From positions 62,001 to 126,000 of the forward strand of contig JAHDIQ010000001.1 of assembly GCA_020630715.1 (NCBI GenBank): a stretch of 64,000 bases of DNA. Direction: 5' to 3'. Below the pieces are notes generated by a model that searched no databases, was not told the origin of the DNA, and was given only the letters and a program-made list of their open reading frames with translations. Every line of letters begins with the position of its first letter. The stretch's first letter is position 1. The DNA comes from Nonlabens sp. GTDB taxonomy: Bacteria > Bacteroidota > Bacteroidia > Flavobacteriales > Flavobacteriaceae. Of the stretch, positions 53,361-63,300 are shown piece after piece. The position numbers were made by a program, and so were the translations under genes.

Positions 53361-54473
53361 ATGCAAATATCTAAAAACATTCTGGTTGCACCATTAAATT
53401 GGGGATTAGGTCATGCAACGCGTTGCATTCCTATCATTCAGGCTGTTTTAGATAACGGTGATGTACCTATTATTGCTAGTGATGGTGATGCCTTAAACTT
53501 ATTAGGTAAAGAATTTCCTGATCTTAAGCTTATAGAATTACCTAGTTACCATATTAAGTATCCAGAAAACGGACAGTTTTTACGATTGAAATTACTTCAA
53601 GATTCTCCTAAGATCTGGAACGCCATACGTAAGGAACATTCACTACTACAAGTTATCATTCACGATTACCATATTGATGGTGTGATTTCTGACAATAGAT
53701 TAGGAATGTATACACGATTAGTTCCATCTGTATTTATCACGCACCAGTTGCAAGTGTTATCTGGAAATACAACCTGGTTAAGCACACAATTGCATTTGCA
53801 CTACATTAAAAAATTTGATGCTTGCTGGATTCCAGATGTGAATAGTTATGATAATCTTTCTGGAAAACTATCTCATCATGATGATCCTGGGATTAAAAAG
53901 GTGTTTTTAGGATCGCTAAGCAGGTTTAAAAAACCTATGCAAACGCAAAAAAAATACGATCTAATGGTACTGCTTTCTGGACCAGAACCACAGCGCGGTA
54001 TTCTAGAGAAGAAACTGTTAGGTCAATTAAAAGGTTATGGAAAGAAAGTACTTTTTATCGCTGGCAGAGTTGAAAAACAACAAGTCGTAGAAAAACGCGG
54101 TTATATCACTTATTACAACTACCTGTCTACTGATGGATTACAAAAAGCCTTAGATCGCAGTGAAATTGTCTTATCACGCAGTGGTTACACAACCATTATG
54201 GATTTACATAAATTAGGTAAAAAAGCCTTTTTTATTCCTACACCTGGTCAATTTGAACAGGAATACCTAGCACAATATTTAGGCGATAAAAAGATTGTTC
54301 CATTTTGCAATCAGGAAGACTTTACTTTAGATCAACTAGAAATAATTAGTGATTATAAAGGATTAGGCTCTATTCATTCTTCTACTTCAACCTCTATATC
54401 TTCAATATTAGAAACCGCTTTTTCTAGCGTGAATGAAAACTCTGATCCTATACCTAATTCACTATCTACATAA
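53361..54473 (+). CDS. MurG-like glycosyltransferase (GT28/GT-B type)
   Basis: 370 residues of GT-B fold. ILVAPLNWGLGHATRCIPII is the N-terminal glycine loop of GT28-type enzymes, and IVLSRSGYTTIMDLHKLGKKAFFIPTPGQFEQEYLA is the C-terminal nucleotide-sugar site (SRSGYTT, then the Q-rich acceptor). The substrate is unknown. ATG at 53361 was taken rather than TTG two codons before. The last 33 codons lie on the opposite strand of the histidine kinase gene's 3' end; this tail (IHSSTSTSISSILETAFSSV) is serine-rich and unlike the rest. Confidence 0.8.
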   Translation: MQISKNILVAPLNWGLGHATRCIPIIQAVLDNGDVPIIASDGDALNLLGKEFPDLKLIELPSYHIKYPENGQFLRLKLLQDSPKIWNAIRKEHSLLQVIIHDYHIDGVISDNRLGMYTRLVPSVFITHQLQVLSGNTTWLSTQLHLHYIKKFDACWIPDVNSYDNLSGKLSHHDDPGIKKVFLGSLSRFKKPMQTQKKYDLMVLLSGPEPQRGILEKKLLGQLKGYGKKVLFIAGRVEKQQVVEKRGYITYYNYLSTDGLQKALDRSEIVLSRSGYTTIMDLHKLGKKAFFIPTPGQFEQEYLAQYLGDKKIVPFCNQEDFTLDQLEIISDYKGLGSIHSSTSTSISSILETAFSSVNENSDPIPNSLST

Positions 54474-55471
54474 ATGCTTTCCCTGTGAGCTTCAATGATG
54501 TGCTTTACAATGGCAAGTCCTAGACCTGAACCACCTTCTTTTCTAGAACCTGTCCGGTCCACCCTGAAAAATCGTTCAAATAATCTAGGAATATATTCCT
54601 GATCTATCCCTTCACCATTATCTGTAACTCTAATAATGACTTTGTTGTTGATTAAATCTTCTACAGCAACCTCTGTAGTTCCATTCTCCTTGCCGTATTT
54701 AATAGAATTTACCACTAGATTTGCAATGACCTGCTGGATACGTTCCTGATCTGCATGAACCATAATAGGTTCTGGATAGCTCATGTCAAATGTGAGTGCG
54801 ATACTTTTTTTAGAAGCTTTAATCTCAAATTGATCAAAAACTTGCTGGATTAATTCTATAATATCAAAAGAGTGTTGTTCTAAGGACATATCACCTATTT
54901 CTAGCTTCGTAATCATGTCCATATCTTTTACGATATAAGTAAGTCTATCCACACCTTTCTGTGCTCGCAACAAATACTTTTTACGTATCGCCTTATCCTT
55001 ATGAGCACCATCTAATAATGTATCGATGTATCCTTGAACGGTAAATAGCGGTGTTTTAAGCTCGTGCGAGATATTACCCAGAAATTCTTTACGATAGGCT
55101 TCCCTAACTTTTAGCGTTTCAATTTCTGTTTTTTTATTCCTAGCAAATTTTTCTACTTGCTCTTTAAGCGTACGCATATCAGTTGCTACTTGCCTATCAT
55201 TAAAGTTAGTGTTCTCTAGTAGGCTTACATCCTCATAGATACGTTTTATACGACGGTAAATAAATCGTTGTACTCTAATCTGTATTACCGTGAAACAAAT
55301 TGCAAATAAAACAACACTAATAAGTAAAACAATCCACCATTCTACAGCCTCTAATAGTTTTAAAAATTTAAATAACGCTAAAACAAAAAATGAGATCAAA
55401 GAAATAAAGGTAGATGATCGCAGTGCAAACCGGTAACTACCTTTTGTGTTTTTATGCTGGTTATTTGACAT
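54374..55471 (-). CDS. PhoR-like sensor histidine kinase
   Basis: 365 residues. Two membrane helices (about 20-38 and 45-65) with a very short loop between them, a linker, then HisKA with His136 in NISHELKTP, and the HATPase domain with VIANLVVNSIKYG (N box), VTDNGEGID (G1) and GGSGLGLAIVKHIIEAH (G2). With no real sensor domain outside the membrane it likely senses through its membrane or linker part. It overlaps the response regulator stop by 11 bases, so the pair is cotranscribed, and overlaps the convergent glycosyltransferase by 100 bases. Confidence 0.93.
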   Translation of the reverse strand: MSNNQHKNTKGSYRFALRSSTFISLISFFVLALFKFLKLLEAVEWWIVLLISVVLFAICFTVIQIRVQRFIYRRIKRIYEDVSLLENTNFNDRQVATDMRTLKEQVEKFARNKKTEIETLKVREAYRKEFLGNISHELKTPLFTVQGYIDTLLDGAHKDKAIRKKYLLRAQKGVDRLTYIVKDMDMITKLEIGDMSLEQHSFDIIELIQQVFDQFEIKASKKSIALTFDMSYPEPIMVHADQERIQQVIANLVVNSIKYGKENGTTEVAVEDLINNKVIIRVTDNGEGIDQEYIPRLFERFFRVDRTGSRKEGGSGLGLAIVKHIIEAHRESIYVDSELGIGSEFSFTLEKAVSNIEDIEVEVEE

Positions 55472-56147
55472 ATTTATAACCTACACCTTTTACCGTTTTA
55501 AAACTATCATCACCTAGCTTTTCTCTCAATTTTCTAATATGTACGTCAATAGTACGACCACCTACAACAACCTCATTTCCCCAAACCGTGTCCAGAATTT
55601 CTTCTCTCTTGAATACCTTTCCAGGTTTAGAAGTAAGGAGAGATAATAATTCAAACTCCTTCCTAGGAAGTACCATCTCTTGCTTTTTAAAGATAATTTT
55701 ATATTGATCTTTATCAATCACCAAATCACCTAAGGTTACGACATCACTTTTTTCTTCTTTTTTTGCTTTGTTGCGCCTTAAAAGTGATTTTACTTTAGAA
55801 ACAAGAACGCGCGGTTTAATAGGTTTTGTTATATAATCATCTGCACCTACATCAAACCCAGCAATCATGGAATAATCTTCACTACGTGCGGTTAAAAACG
55901 TGATCACCGTGTGGTCTAATTCAGGTATTTTCCTGATTTGTTCACAAGCTTCTATCCCATCCATTTCTGGCATCATTACATCTAGTATAATGAGATCAGG
56001 TTTTTTCTTTTTAGCCTTTTCTACACCTTCTTTACCGTTAGATGCCGTATAAATTTGATAACCTTCATTTTTCAAATTATACCCTACTATCTCTAGGATA
56101 TCTGGTTCATCATCTACTAATAATATTTTTACTTTTTGATCTTTCAT
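55461..56147 (-). CDS. PhoP/OmpR-family response regulator
   Basis: 228 residues: receiver domain (1-120) with acidic pocket Asp12-Asp13, phosphoacceptor Asp56 (ILDVMMPEMDG) and KP in DDYITKPIKP, then the OmpR winged helix (about 130-228, ending GRTIDVHIRKLREKLGDDSFKTVKGVGYKYVK). It works with the adjacent kinase. The family usually handles phosphate or envelope signals; the target set is unknown. A palindromic repeat lies 108 bases upstream, in the shared divergent region. Confidence 0.95.
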   Translation of the reverse strand: MKDQKVKILLVDDEPDILEIVGYNLKNEGYQIYTASNGKEGVEKAKKKKPDLIILDVMMPEMDGIEACEQIRKIPELDHTVITFLTARSEDYSMIAGFDVGADDYITKPIKPRVLVSKVKSLLRRNKAKKEEKSDVVTLGDLVIDKDQYKIIFKKQEMVLPRKEFELLSLLTSKPGKVFKREEILDTVWGNEVVVGGRTIDVHIRKLREKLGDDSFKTVKGVGYKYVK

Positions 56148-56254
56148 GATGCTTGTTATGTAAAGCTAATTTAATAAGATTCCATAAAAGTAAGGTTAGC
56201 TATAGGTTAAGGGACCTTTATGAATGATAAATATTTTTAAGATGGTAATTATTT

Positions 56255-56270
56255 CGCTTTCGCGAAAGCG
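56255..56270. repeat. Palindromic repeat, copy 14
   Basis: Perfect core in the divergent gap between the response regulator and the lamin-tail gene. Confidence 0.95.
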
Positions 56271-56346
56271 TAATAACCACAACCACTCAGATGTTATGTA
56301 ATCATTAAATCATAGCAACTACCTGATCGTAGCCGTTTTAAAATCA

Positions 56347-56354
56347 TATATTTG
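56347..56354 (+). promoter_or_regulatory. -7 promoter element of the lamin-tail gene
   Basis: TATATTTG fits TAnnTTTG, 19 bases before the start codon. Confidence 0.5.
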
Positions 56355-56373
56355 CAAAAATATTAACCTTATT

Positions 56374-58362
56374 ATGAAACAAATTTACATTTTACTCGCA
56401 TTATGTGTCTCACTATCGAGCACAGCGCAAATAACAGAAATCTTTATCAGTAAATATGGTGAAGGTTCTTCAAGTAACAAATTTCTTGAAATTTATAATG
56501 GAACTAGCGCAACTATAAATCTAGATAACTATGCATTTGCAACAGTAGCTAATGCACCTAGTGTTCCTGGTGAATATGAATTCTGGCAAAAGTTTACACC
56601 TGGTGCCACCATCGCTCCTGGTGATGTTTATATTCTAGCAGATGGTCAAGCAGATCCTGCAATACTAGCAGAAACAGACATGACTTTTGAATTTTTAAGC
56701 AATGGAGATGATGGTCTTGCCCTTGTATTAGACAATGGAACATGGAATGACGCTGATGGAGATGGTGAAGTAGGCGCAGGAGAAATGACAGGATTTACAA
56801 TTTTAGACTGGCTAGGTGATTGGAATGCTGATCCAGGTAGCGGATGGGAAGTTTCTGGTGTGGCTAATGCTACTCAAAACGGTACTTTAACTAGAAAATC
56901 ATCAGTATGTGGTCCTAATAATGATTGGGATTCCTCTCGCGGATTTGACGCTTCAACAATGGCAACAACTGCAGCGGCATCAGAATGGATTGTTACTGGA
57001 AGTGATACAGGATGGGGAACTTTAGGGTCTTTTTCTGGATGTTCTACGACTCCTGTAGTGACTATTACTTCGCCTGCAGATGGCGCAGTACTAAATGCTG
57101 GACCTATGAATGTGGATATCGTATTTAGTGCTCAAAACGCACCTGCAACTTCAACATTTGATATTGACGTAGATGGTACGGTAACTACTGGTGTAACTAG
57201 TCCTTTTTCTATACCAGTTCAAAATGGCGCGTCATATACTGTTACTGTTAGTCTAATTGATGGTGGTTCTAGTGTCGCAAGCGATACAACAAACTTTAGT
57301 ATTGCATTTCCTTGTGACTTACAAGTAGGTACAATTACAGAAACATGTCAAACATCTACATCTGGTGTAGATTTATATGATGTAACTATAGATTTTACAG
57401 GTGGTGGCACGACCACTTATACTATAGATACTGCAGGTAACGGTACTGTAGGTGGTGATGACCCTAGTACCGCAATGATGGGACAAATCACCATCACTGG
57501 AGTTACTGAAGGAACGAATTTCACGGTAACCTTTACAGGTGACGCAACAAATAGTAGTTGTAATTTCACAAGAAGCATAACGAGCCCATCCTGTATAGGC
57601 ACTATTACATGTGCTAATCCTGGTGATATCATTATAACAGAAATCATGCAAAATCCTTCTGCAGTAGGAGACAGTGCTGGTGAATATTTTGAAATCTACA
57701 ACACAACAGCTGCGCCTATAAGTCTACAAGGTTGGGAAATAAAAGATGACGTTACAGCATCTGAAACCCATACCATTAGCAATCTAACAGTTCCTGCAAA
57801 TGGTTATGCAGTTCTAGGAATTAATAGCGATGCGACTACAAACGGTGGAGTTACAGTAGACTATCAATATAACACGATAAACCTATCAAATGGTGCAGAT
57901 GGTATCATTCTAGAATGTTCTGCAACCATAATAGATCAAGTAATTTATGATGGTGGTACAACATTTCCAGATCCTAATGGAATAAGCATGGAACTTGCTG
58001 CTAGCGCATTCGATGCTACTAGCAATGATCTAGGATCTAACTGGGGTGAATCTACAGGTTCTATTTCTGGAGGTGATGCGGGAACACCTGGTGCAGCTAA
58101 TACTTTTACACTTTCTAACGAGTCATTTGAAAACGCTAGCCTAAAACTGTATCCTAATCCAGTTTCAACAGGATCAATCACCATAGAAACTAACACAGGA
58201 GAAACAGTTGACGTAACTATCTTCTCTGCTTTAGGACAAAGAATGATTTCACAAAAAGATGTTGCTAATACGATAGATATATCTAGCTTAAATTCTGGTT
58301 TATACCTAGTACGTATTTCTCAAAATGGAGCCACACAAACTAGAAAATTAGTAGTGCAATAA
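56374..58362 (+). CDS. Secreted lamin-tail-domain protein with T9SS sorting domain
   Basis: 662 residues. Signal peptide 1-18 (ending STAQ), a first lamin-tail-like domain (about 20-215, ITEIFISKYGEGSSSNKFLEIYNGT), Ig-like beta repeats (about 225-410), a second lamin-tail domain (about 415-560, DIIITEIMQNPSAVGDSAGE then YFEIYNTTAAPISLQGWEI) and the C-terminal type IX sorting domain (LKLYPNPVSTGSI to SSLNSGLYLVRIS). It is exported to the cell surface; an adhesion or extracellular-DNA/nuclease-partner role is only a guess. It stands alone with its own promoter and terminator. Confidence 0.9.
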   Translation: MKQIYILLALCVSLSSTAQITEIFISKYGEGSSSNKFLEIYNGTSATINLDNYAFATVANAPSVPGEYEFWQKFTPGATIAPGDVYILADGQADPAILAETDMTFEFLSNGDDGLALVLDNGTWNDADGDGEVGAGEMTGFTILDWLGDWNADPGSGWEVSGVANATQNGTLTRKSSVCGPNNDWDSSRGFDASTMATTAAASEWIVTGSDTGWGTLGSFSGCSTTPVVTITSPADGAVLNAGPMNVDIVFSAQNAPATSTFDIDVDGTVTTGVTSPFSIPVQNGASYTVTVSLIDGGSSVASDTTNFSIAFPCDLQVGTITETCQTSTSGVDLYDVTIDFTGGGTTTYTIDTAGNGTVGGDDPSTAMMGQITITGVTEGTNFTVTFTGDATNSSCNFTRSITSPSCIGTITCANPGDIIITEIMQNPSAVGDSAGEYFEIYNTTAAPISLQGWEIKDDVTASETHTISNLTVPANGYAVLGINSDATTNGGVTVDYQYNTINLSNGADGIILECSATIIDQVIYDGGTTFPDPNGISMELAASAFDATSNDLGSNWGESTGSISGGDAGTPGAANTFTLSNESFENASLKLYPNPVSTGSITIETNTGETVDVTIFSALGQRMISQKDVANTIDISSLNSGLYLVRISQNGATQTRKLVVQ

Positions 58363-58384
58363 CGGGTTATCAATTATAGATTAT

Positions 58385-58412
58385 AAAGCGCCTCTCACGA
58401 GGCGCTTTTTTT
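58385..58412 (+). terminator. Terminator of the lamin-tail gene
   Basis: AAAGCGCCTC-TCAC-GAGGCGCTTT hairpin followed by TTTT. Confidence 0.92.
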
Positions 58413-58700
58413 GTTACTTAGTAATTGAAACGATTAAGAAGAGTCTTAATCACTGACCTGCCATAAATCATATCATTTACGACTTACAATAGCTCATATC
58501 AAATAAGGCGTAGTTGAGAGCATACAGCTTGAAAAGTAAAACTGTAAAGGCAACTTGAAAGCTATTTATCTAGTTTGAATTGCCTATATAAAAGTAGAAT
58601 GCTAACTATCATTTTGAGAAAACCAATTCTGTAATAACAATGTTCAAACTCATGGTGTTGTAGTTTATTGACTAACACAAACATGAATTATTAGACATAA
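58413..58700. other. Gap before the tonB terminator
   Basis: About 290 bases between convergent transcription units; no gene, repeat or RNA recognised. Confidence 0.6.
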
Positions 58701-58701
58701 A

Positions 58702-58732
58702 AAAACAGCTCATTGTGTAAATGAACTGTTTT
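58702..58732 (-). terminator. Terminator of tonB
   Basis: AAAACAGCTCATT ... AATGAACTGTTTT with one G-T pair; T-run on the minus strand. Confidence 0.8.
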
Positions 58733-58756
58733 AAATTCTTTAACAAGATCTTATTG

Positions 58757-59485
58757 CTAATCCTGCACTTGAAAAATTATAGGTAATGCATATACAACTG
58801 TAACTGCTTTACCACGTTGCATACCTGGAGTCATCTTTGGTAATTTTTGAATTACTCTAGCAGCTTCCGTTTTTAACCTAGGATGTTTAGCTCTAGATTG
58901 AATCCCTACTACTTCTCCTTTATTATTAATTTTAAACTGTACGGTTATTTTCTGTCTTCCTTCTAAACCTAATTCATTTGCGAGACCGGTATCAAAGTTT
59001 CTATCAACAAACTTTTTGATCTTTTCATTCATACATTTTTTACGGTCTTCGTTGTTTTTCTTTTTCTCACAACCTGGATAGATAGGCACATTTTCAATAA
59101 TAGCAAAAGGTACATCTGCAATCACCTCTTCTACACCTACTTCTTCTGAAACCTCAGCAACCTCAACGATTTCTTCTTCCTCAGTAGTTTCAGTATCTTC
59201 AATTATTACCTCTTCTATCTCCACTTCATCTTCAACAACTTGCAGAATTTCTGGAGCTGGTGGCGGTGGTGGTGGTGGTGGTGGCGTATTCATCATTACA
59301 GTGATAGGCACTTCTTCATCCTCTACAAACACTTCTGGCTCTTCGAATTCTTCTACAATAGTGACCTCTTTATTTGTATATTCTAGTCCTTGCCACGACA
59401 ACAATAGCATAAAAGCAAGACCCATTAGTGCATAAACAGTAATGTTTTTACGTAAATCTGCTGATTCTGATTTTTTAATTTCCAT
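58757..59485 (-). CDS. TonB family energy transducer
   Basis: 242 residues: one membrane helix (about 15-30, ITVYALMGLAFMLLLSW), a proline stretch of nine prolines (about 69-77) and a long acidic linker (EDEVEIEEVIIEDTETTEEE), then the TonB C-terminal domain (about 155-242, GLEGRQKITVQFKINNKGEV to VTVVYALPIIFQVQD). It passes proton-motive force energy to SusC-type transporters such as the two in this window. The polyproline is encoded by a run of GGT/GGC triplets on the plus strand, prone to length change. Confidence 0.92.
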   Translation of the reverse strand: MEIKKSESADLRKNITVYALMGLAFMLLLSWQGLEYTNKEVTIVEEFEEPEVFVEDEEVPITVMMNTPPPPPPPPPAPEILQVVEDEVEIEEVIIEDTETTEEEEIVEVAEVSEEVGVEEVIADVPFAIIENVPIYPGCEKKKNNEDRKKCMNEKIKKFVDRNFDTGLANELGLEGRQKITVQFKINNKGEVVGIQSRAKHPRLKTEAARVIQKLPKMTPGMQRGKAVTVVYALPIIFQVQD

Positions 59486-59549
59486 AGTTCAGATAATTTC
59501 TAAAAGCTAAAAATAATAAAAACGCTTTTCAAATAAACTTTTTAATGAT

Positions 59550-59984
59550 TTATTCTACGTTAAATTTTTTTGACGCTAGGTACAAGATTAGTAGCGCAAT
59601 AATAATGCCAATAGAGTTAGCTAAACCATCTAATAAATCCATTGTACGATTTATGGCTATATACTCCTGCCCTATTTCTACTAAAACTCCTATTACAAAA
59701 GACAATACTCCAGCACCAATAGCTACAACTTTAGACCAGCTTTTAATTATGACTGTAATGCCTGAATTACCCATTCCAGAGTTTTTCAAAAACCTAGTAT
59801 AAAAAAACAAATACCACAGTCCTGTCATCAAAGCATAAGCACTAGCATGATATACCTTATCAATATAAGAAACACTTACTATCTGTATCTGATTATCTGT
59901 AAGAGATAAGTAAATGATTAAAATTGTATAAAGCGGTGCTAAAATGCTTAGAATTCTAGCCACCGATGAGCTCCTTATAAGCAT
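59550..59984 (-). CDS. VanZ-like membrane protein
   Basis: 144 residues with four membrane segments. [33 protein letters not shown] and the final [22 protein letters not shown] are the VanZ-family pattern (DKxxHxxAY and ExxQ..xxR..DxxD..N..G). The function is unknown in most bacteria; in enterococci VanZ gives teicoplanin resistance. It overlaps the gcvH end by 29 bases, so it is translated from the same transcript. Confidence 0.85.
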   Translation of the reverse strand: MLIRSSSVARILSILAPLYTILIIYLSLTDNQIQIVSVSYIDKVYHASAYALMTGLWYLFFYTRFLKNSGMGNSGITVIIKSWSKVVAIGAGVLSFVIGVLVEIGQEYIAINRTMDLLDGLANSIGIIIALLILYLASKKFNVE

Positions 59985-60336
59985 CTGCAGTTAAAAGCGT
60001 ATCGATTTGAGAAGCATCTGAGATATTCATTTTTATCATCCATCCTTGACCATAAGGATCGCTGTTTACTAATTCAGGTTCTTCTTCTAGTTTCTCATTG
60101 AAAGCTGTAATCTCTCCAGATAATGGTAAAAACAAGTCAGAAACCGTTTTTACAGCTTCTACAGTCCCGAAAACCTCTTCGGCATCAAGAGTTTCATCTA
60201 CGGTTTCAACTTCCACGTAAACGATGTCACCTAATTCACTTTGAGCAAAGTCTGTAACTCCTACAGTTGCTACATCACCATCTATACGGATCCATTCATG
60301 ATCCTTAGTATATTTTAATTCTTCTGGGATATTCAT
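59956..60336 (-). CDS. gcvH: Glycine cleavage system H protein
   Basis: 126 residues, the normal length. [36 protein letters not shown] is the N-terminal half; the lipoylated lysine is Lys63 in [20 protein letters not shown]. It shuttles the aminomethyl group between the P, T and L proteins. No other gcv gene is in view. It is located between sprA and a VanZ-like gene, an arrangement I recall from other Flavobacteriia. Confidence 0.95.
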   Translation of the reverse strand: MNIPEELKYTKDHEWIRIDGDVATVGVTDFAQSELGDIVYVEVETVDETLDAEEVFGTVEAVKTVSDLFLPLSGEITAFNEKLEEEPELVNSDPYGQGWMIKMNISDASQIDTLLTADAYKELIGG

Positions 60337-60399
60337 AACGATTATTTTAATGGAGGTAAATTTAGTATTTCTTAGATAGTTTCAAAGAATATCTGCTAT

Positions 60400-63300
60400 C
60401 TAATTACCAAAGGTATACCTCAAGGTAAATCCACTCCTGATCGTTGTTTGAGGAAATGCTGTAGAAATTGCAAATTCTGAAAAGGTATGATCGTAATAGA
60501 ATATAGCGGTAAAGGCCTGACTAAGATTATAATCTGCTGTAAATCTTAATCCATAGATTGTTTGTCCATTAGTAGCCTGACTATTATCTAGGTCTAAATA
60601 ACGTACTATGGTTACATTATCCCTTATAGATCCATCCAGTCTCATATTTAAATCACTTTTAATAATTCTAGACTGTCCACCTACATTAGTCTTGAACTTC
60701 AAGTCCTTAATACGATAACCTAACCCTAATATATATTCATTACCATTAATTTCAGTAAGTAAGTTATTGTCAAAGCTTAATGAAATCGCTCTGTCCTTAC
60801 GCCATTCTGCAGCGACGGATACTGAGTTGCGCATCTCAAAATCTAATCTAAATAATGGGCTAAACTGTTCGGCTAGGTTGATATTAAAATACAGATTTGA
60901 TGCTTTAAAGTCTCCATTTTGATTCAATGAGGTGCTTATTTGTTGATCATAAGGTGCATTTCTATTTCCTGGAACAAAATCCAGATTTGTCTGGAATTGA
61001 TTAATCGTATAACTAGATCTGTAACCATGGTTAATAGAAAAACGACGGAAACGTTTTTTGAACCATTTTAGCTTCATTAATCCTGTATACTTTAAAGTCC
61101 AATTAGGTAAAGGCACATCCTTAAACGCACTGTCACCTTGTTTATTTACATCTCTACCTTCATAAGCTGCCAGAAATGCAGGTAATAAAACACGCTGGCT
61201 ATTTCTAGAAAAACCTTCAGGAAAACCGTCATTATCTCTTGTAAAGTTAGTCGTCCCATAGAACTCTGTAGCCAGGCGATCTGCGACAGCAAGCCTGTTC
61301 TCTCTAAAGGTTTCAAAAGTAGGTGATCCACTGATGGTACTAGGCTCAAAAGCCGTTCTAATCATCATCGTACTGATGCTAAAATTACCAAAGGTATTAG
61401 GTGTTAAAGAGTTATAGGTAAGCTCATCTGGATCTACTCTAAAATTCTCTGTATAGTTTTCTTGATAAGCGCGATTTGCCACAAGATCTAACTTTAAATC
61501 TGGTAACAAGTCTACATTCAAATTCACATCTAGTCTTCTAGTTTCAGTCTCAGTATATTGTTGGTTAAAATTTTGAAATAAAGTTAACCAACCTCTTCTC
61601 GCTGCTAGATCTCTGATCTCTGATTGATCACCAAAGACAAATCCAGTAGTAGGTTTTAAAGTTCCTATAAAACCTATGTCTGGTGTGTAACCAGGTAAGA
61701 AGATACCATCTGTTTGCTCATAGTTTATTTGAGCCCTTTTAACAGCTGTTACTAATCCTACTAAGGTGTTGTATGCCTGATTACCAAAATTCTTTTTAGG
61801 AATCTTGTCTTCTTTCTCTTCTTTCCCGTTTTTTCCTCTTGCATTACTTGCAGGTCCATTGTTTCTGGATCGCGTTCTAGTACGAGTAGCATTTGCTTTT
61901 CTCCCGAATTTCAATTTTTCTAAACCTACATACTTATATAGTTTACCTAAATCTAAAGTACTATTGATACGGTGTGAGTTTGCATTTGAAATTGAATTTC
62001 CTAACGGTGGAATATCTTCTAATTGATCAAATTGTTGGGAATTACGAGTCCAATTAAAATTAGCGGTGTATGTGTAGCTCGCTTTCGCGAAAGCGAAATA
62101 AGGAAATTTATCTAGTGGTAGATTATAGGTTGCCTGTAACTGCTGGTTATAATTATTAGGAATCCCTTCATTAAAAAAGTCAGACCATATTCCAAAGTTA
62201 TCTTGTATCGAATTATCCTCATTGATGTAACTGCGTACAAGACGATCATTATTTGCCGAAAGATTTACATTGAATGAACTGGTAAGATCCCAATTCACTG
62301 CATAGGCATGATTTAAGGTGAAATTGCGATTTGTTAATGGATCAAGTGTGATATTTTGAGCATCTGGAACACCGTCACCATCAGTATCTACAGGATTTGT
62401 ATCCAGCTGTAGATCCCTAAAAGTTTGAGTATTAAATTGTCTTATCACATTTGCATTTGCGGTAAAATTGTTAGGCAATAGATTTAGATTAAAGTCTTTA
62501 ATAAATTTCACGTATTTATTAGAACCTAGTAGTTTATCAAATGGCTTCACCTCCGCTTTAGGGAATGCGTAATTATAAACAGCACCTACATTTACGGACT
62601 GATCTTTAAATTCTTCTATCTCAAAATTGCGTTGATCGGTCTGATTATAAGAACCAGAAAGAGTGAAATTTTCAATATCATAAGGCATAGGTTTTGCGTC
62701 ACCGGTTCGTTCCTTACGTACTCCTATTAAATTCACACTTTGCCTTCTCGTATAGTCTTCTGATTGTTCTCTAATGATATCACGCTCTGCTGCAGAAGCG
62801 GCGTTGTCTAGTCTAGTTTGTAATTCAATATCCTCAAATTGAGGATCAAATTGTGGTGTTATGGTTTCTTCACCTATAGAATAAGAGAAAGGTAAATTAA
62901 CACCCCATTTTTCTGGTAATAATTGTCCTAAATTCAAATTTGTGGTTACATCATATTGGGTAACATTCTCTCTAGAACGTTCATTAGGGCCTTGCTCAAT
63001 GGCACCAAAACCTATGGTACTGCGTCTACCAGTTGCACTAATGTTAGCAAAATCTGCAAGATTAGCATCCATATTCACCACGGCAGCATAGCCACCTTGA
63101 TTTTGTAAACCTGCAAGTCGTAATTCATTGAACCATACTTCTCCACAAACATCATTAGTACTACCATTACGCACACCGATCATCATGGCACGTATATCAC
63201 CAAAATTAGGATTACCTTTTATCCCATAAATATGTTCTCCTATGGTTCCAGGACCTGTAAACTGGATAGGTCTACCATCTGCATCCAGTTGTTCTTGAAA

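Noticed and set aside
57373-57651. Antisense open frames inside the lamin-tail gene
   Set aside because: They are shadows of a repeat-rich coding sequence with biased third positions; no start signals.
59262-59290. GGT/GGC triplet run as a regulatory repeat
   Set aside because: It encodes the TonB polyproline stretch in frame; a usual feature of the family.
343-62095. The palindromic repeats as a CRISPR array
   Set aside because: Copies are kilobases apart, palindromic and mostly inside genes; no spacers or cas genes.
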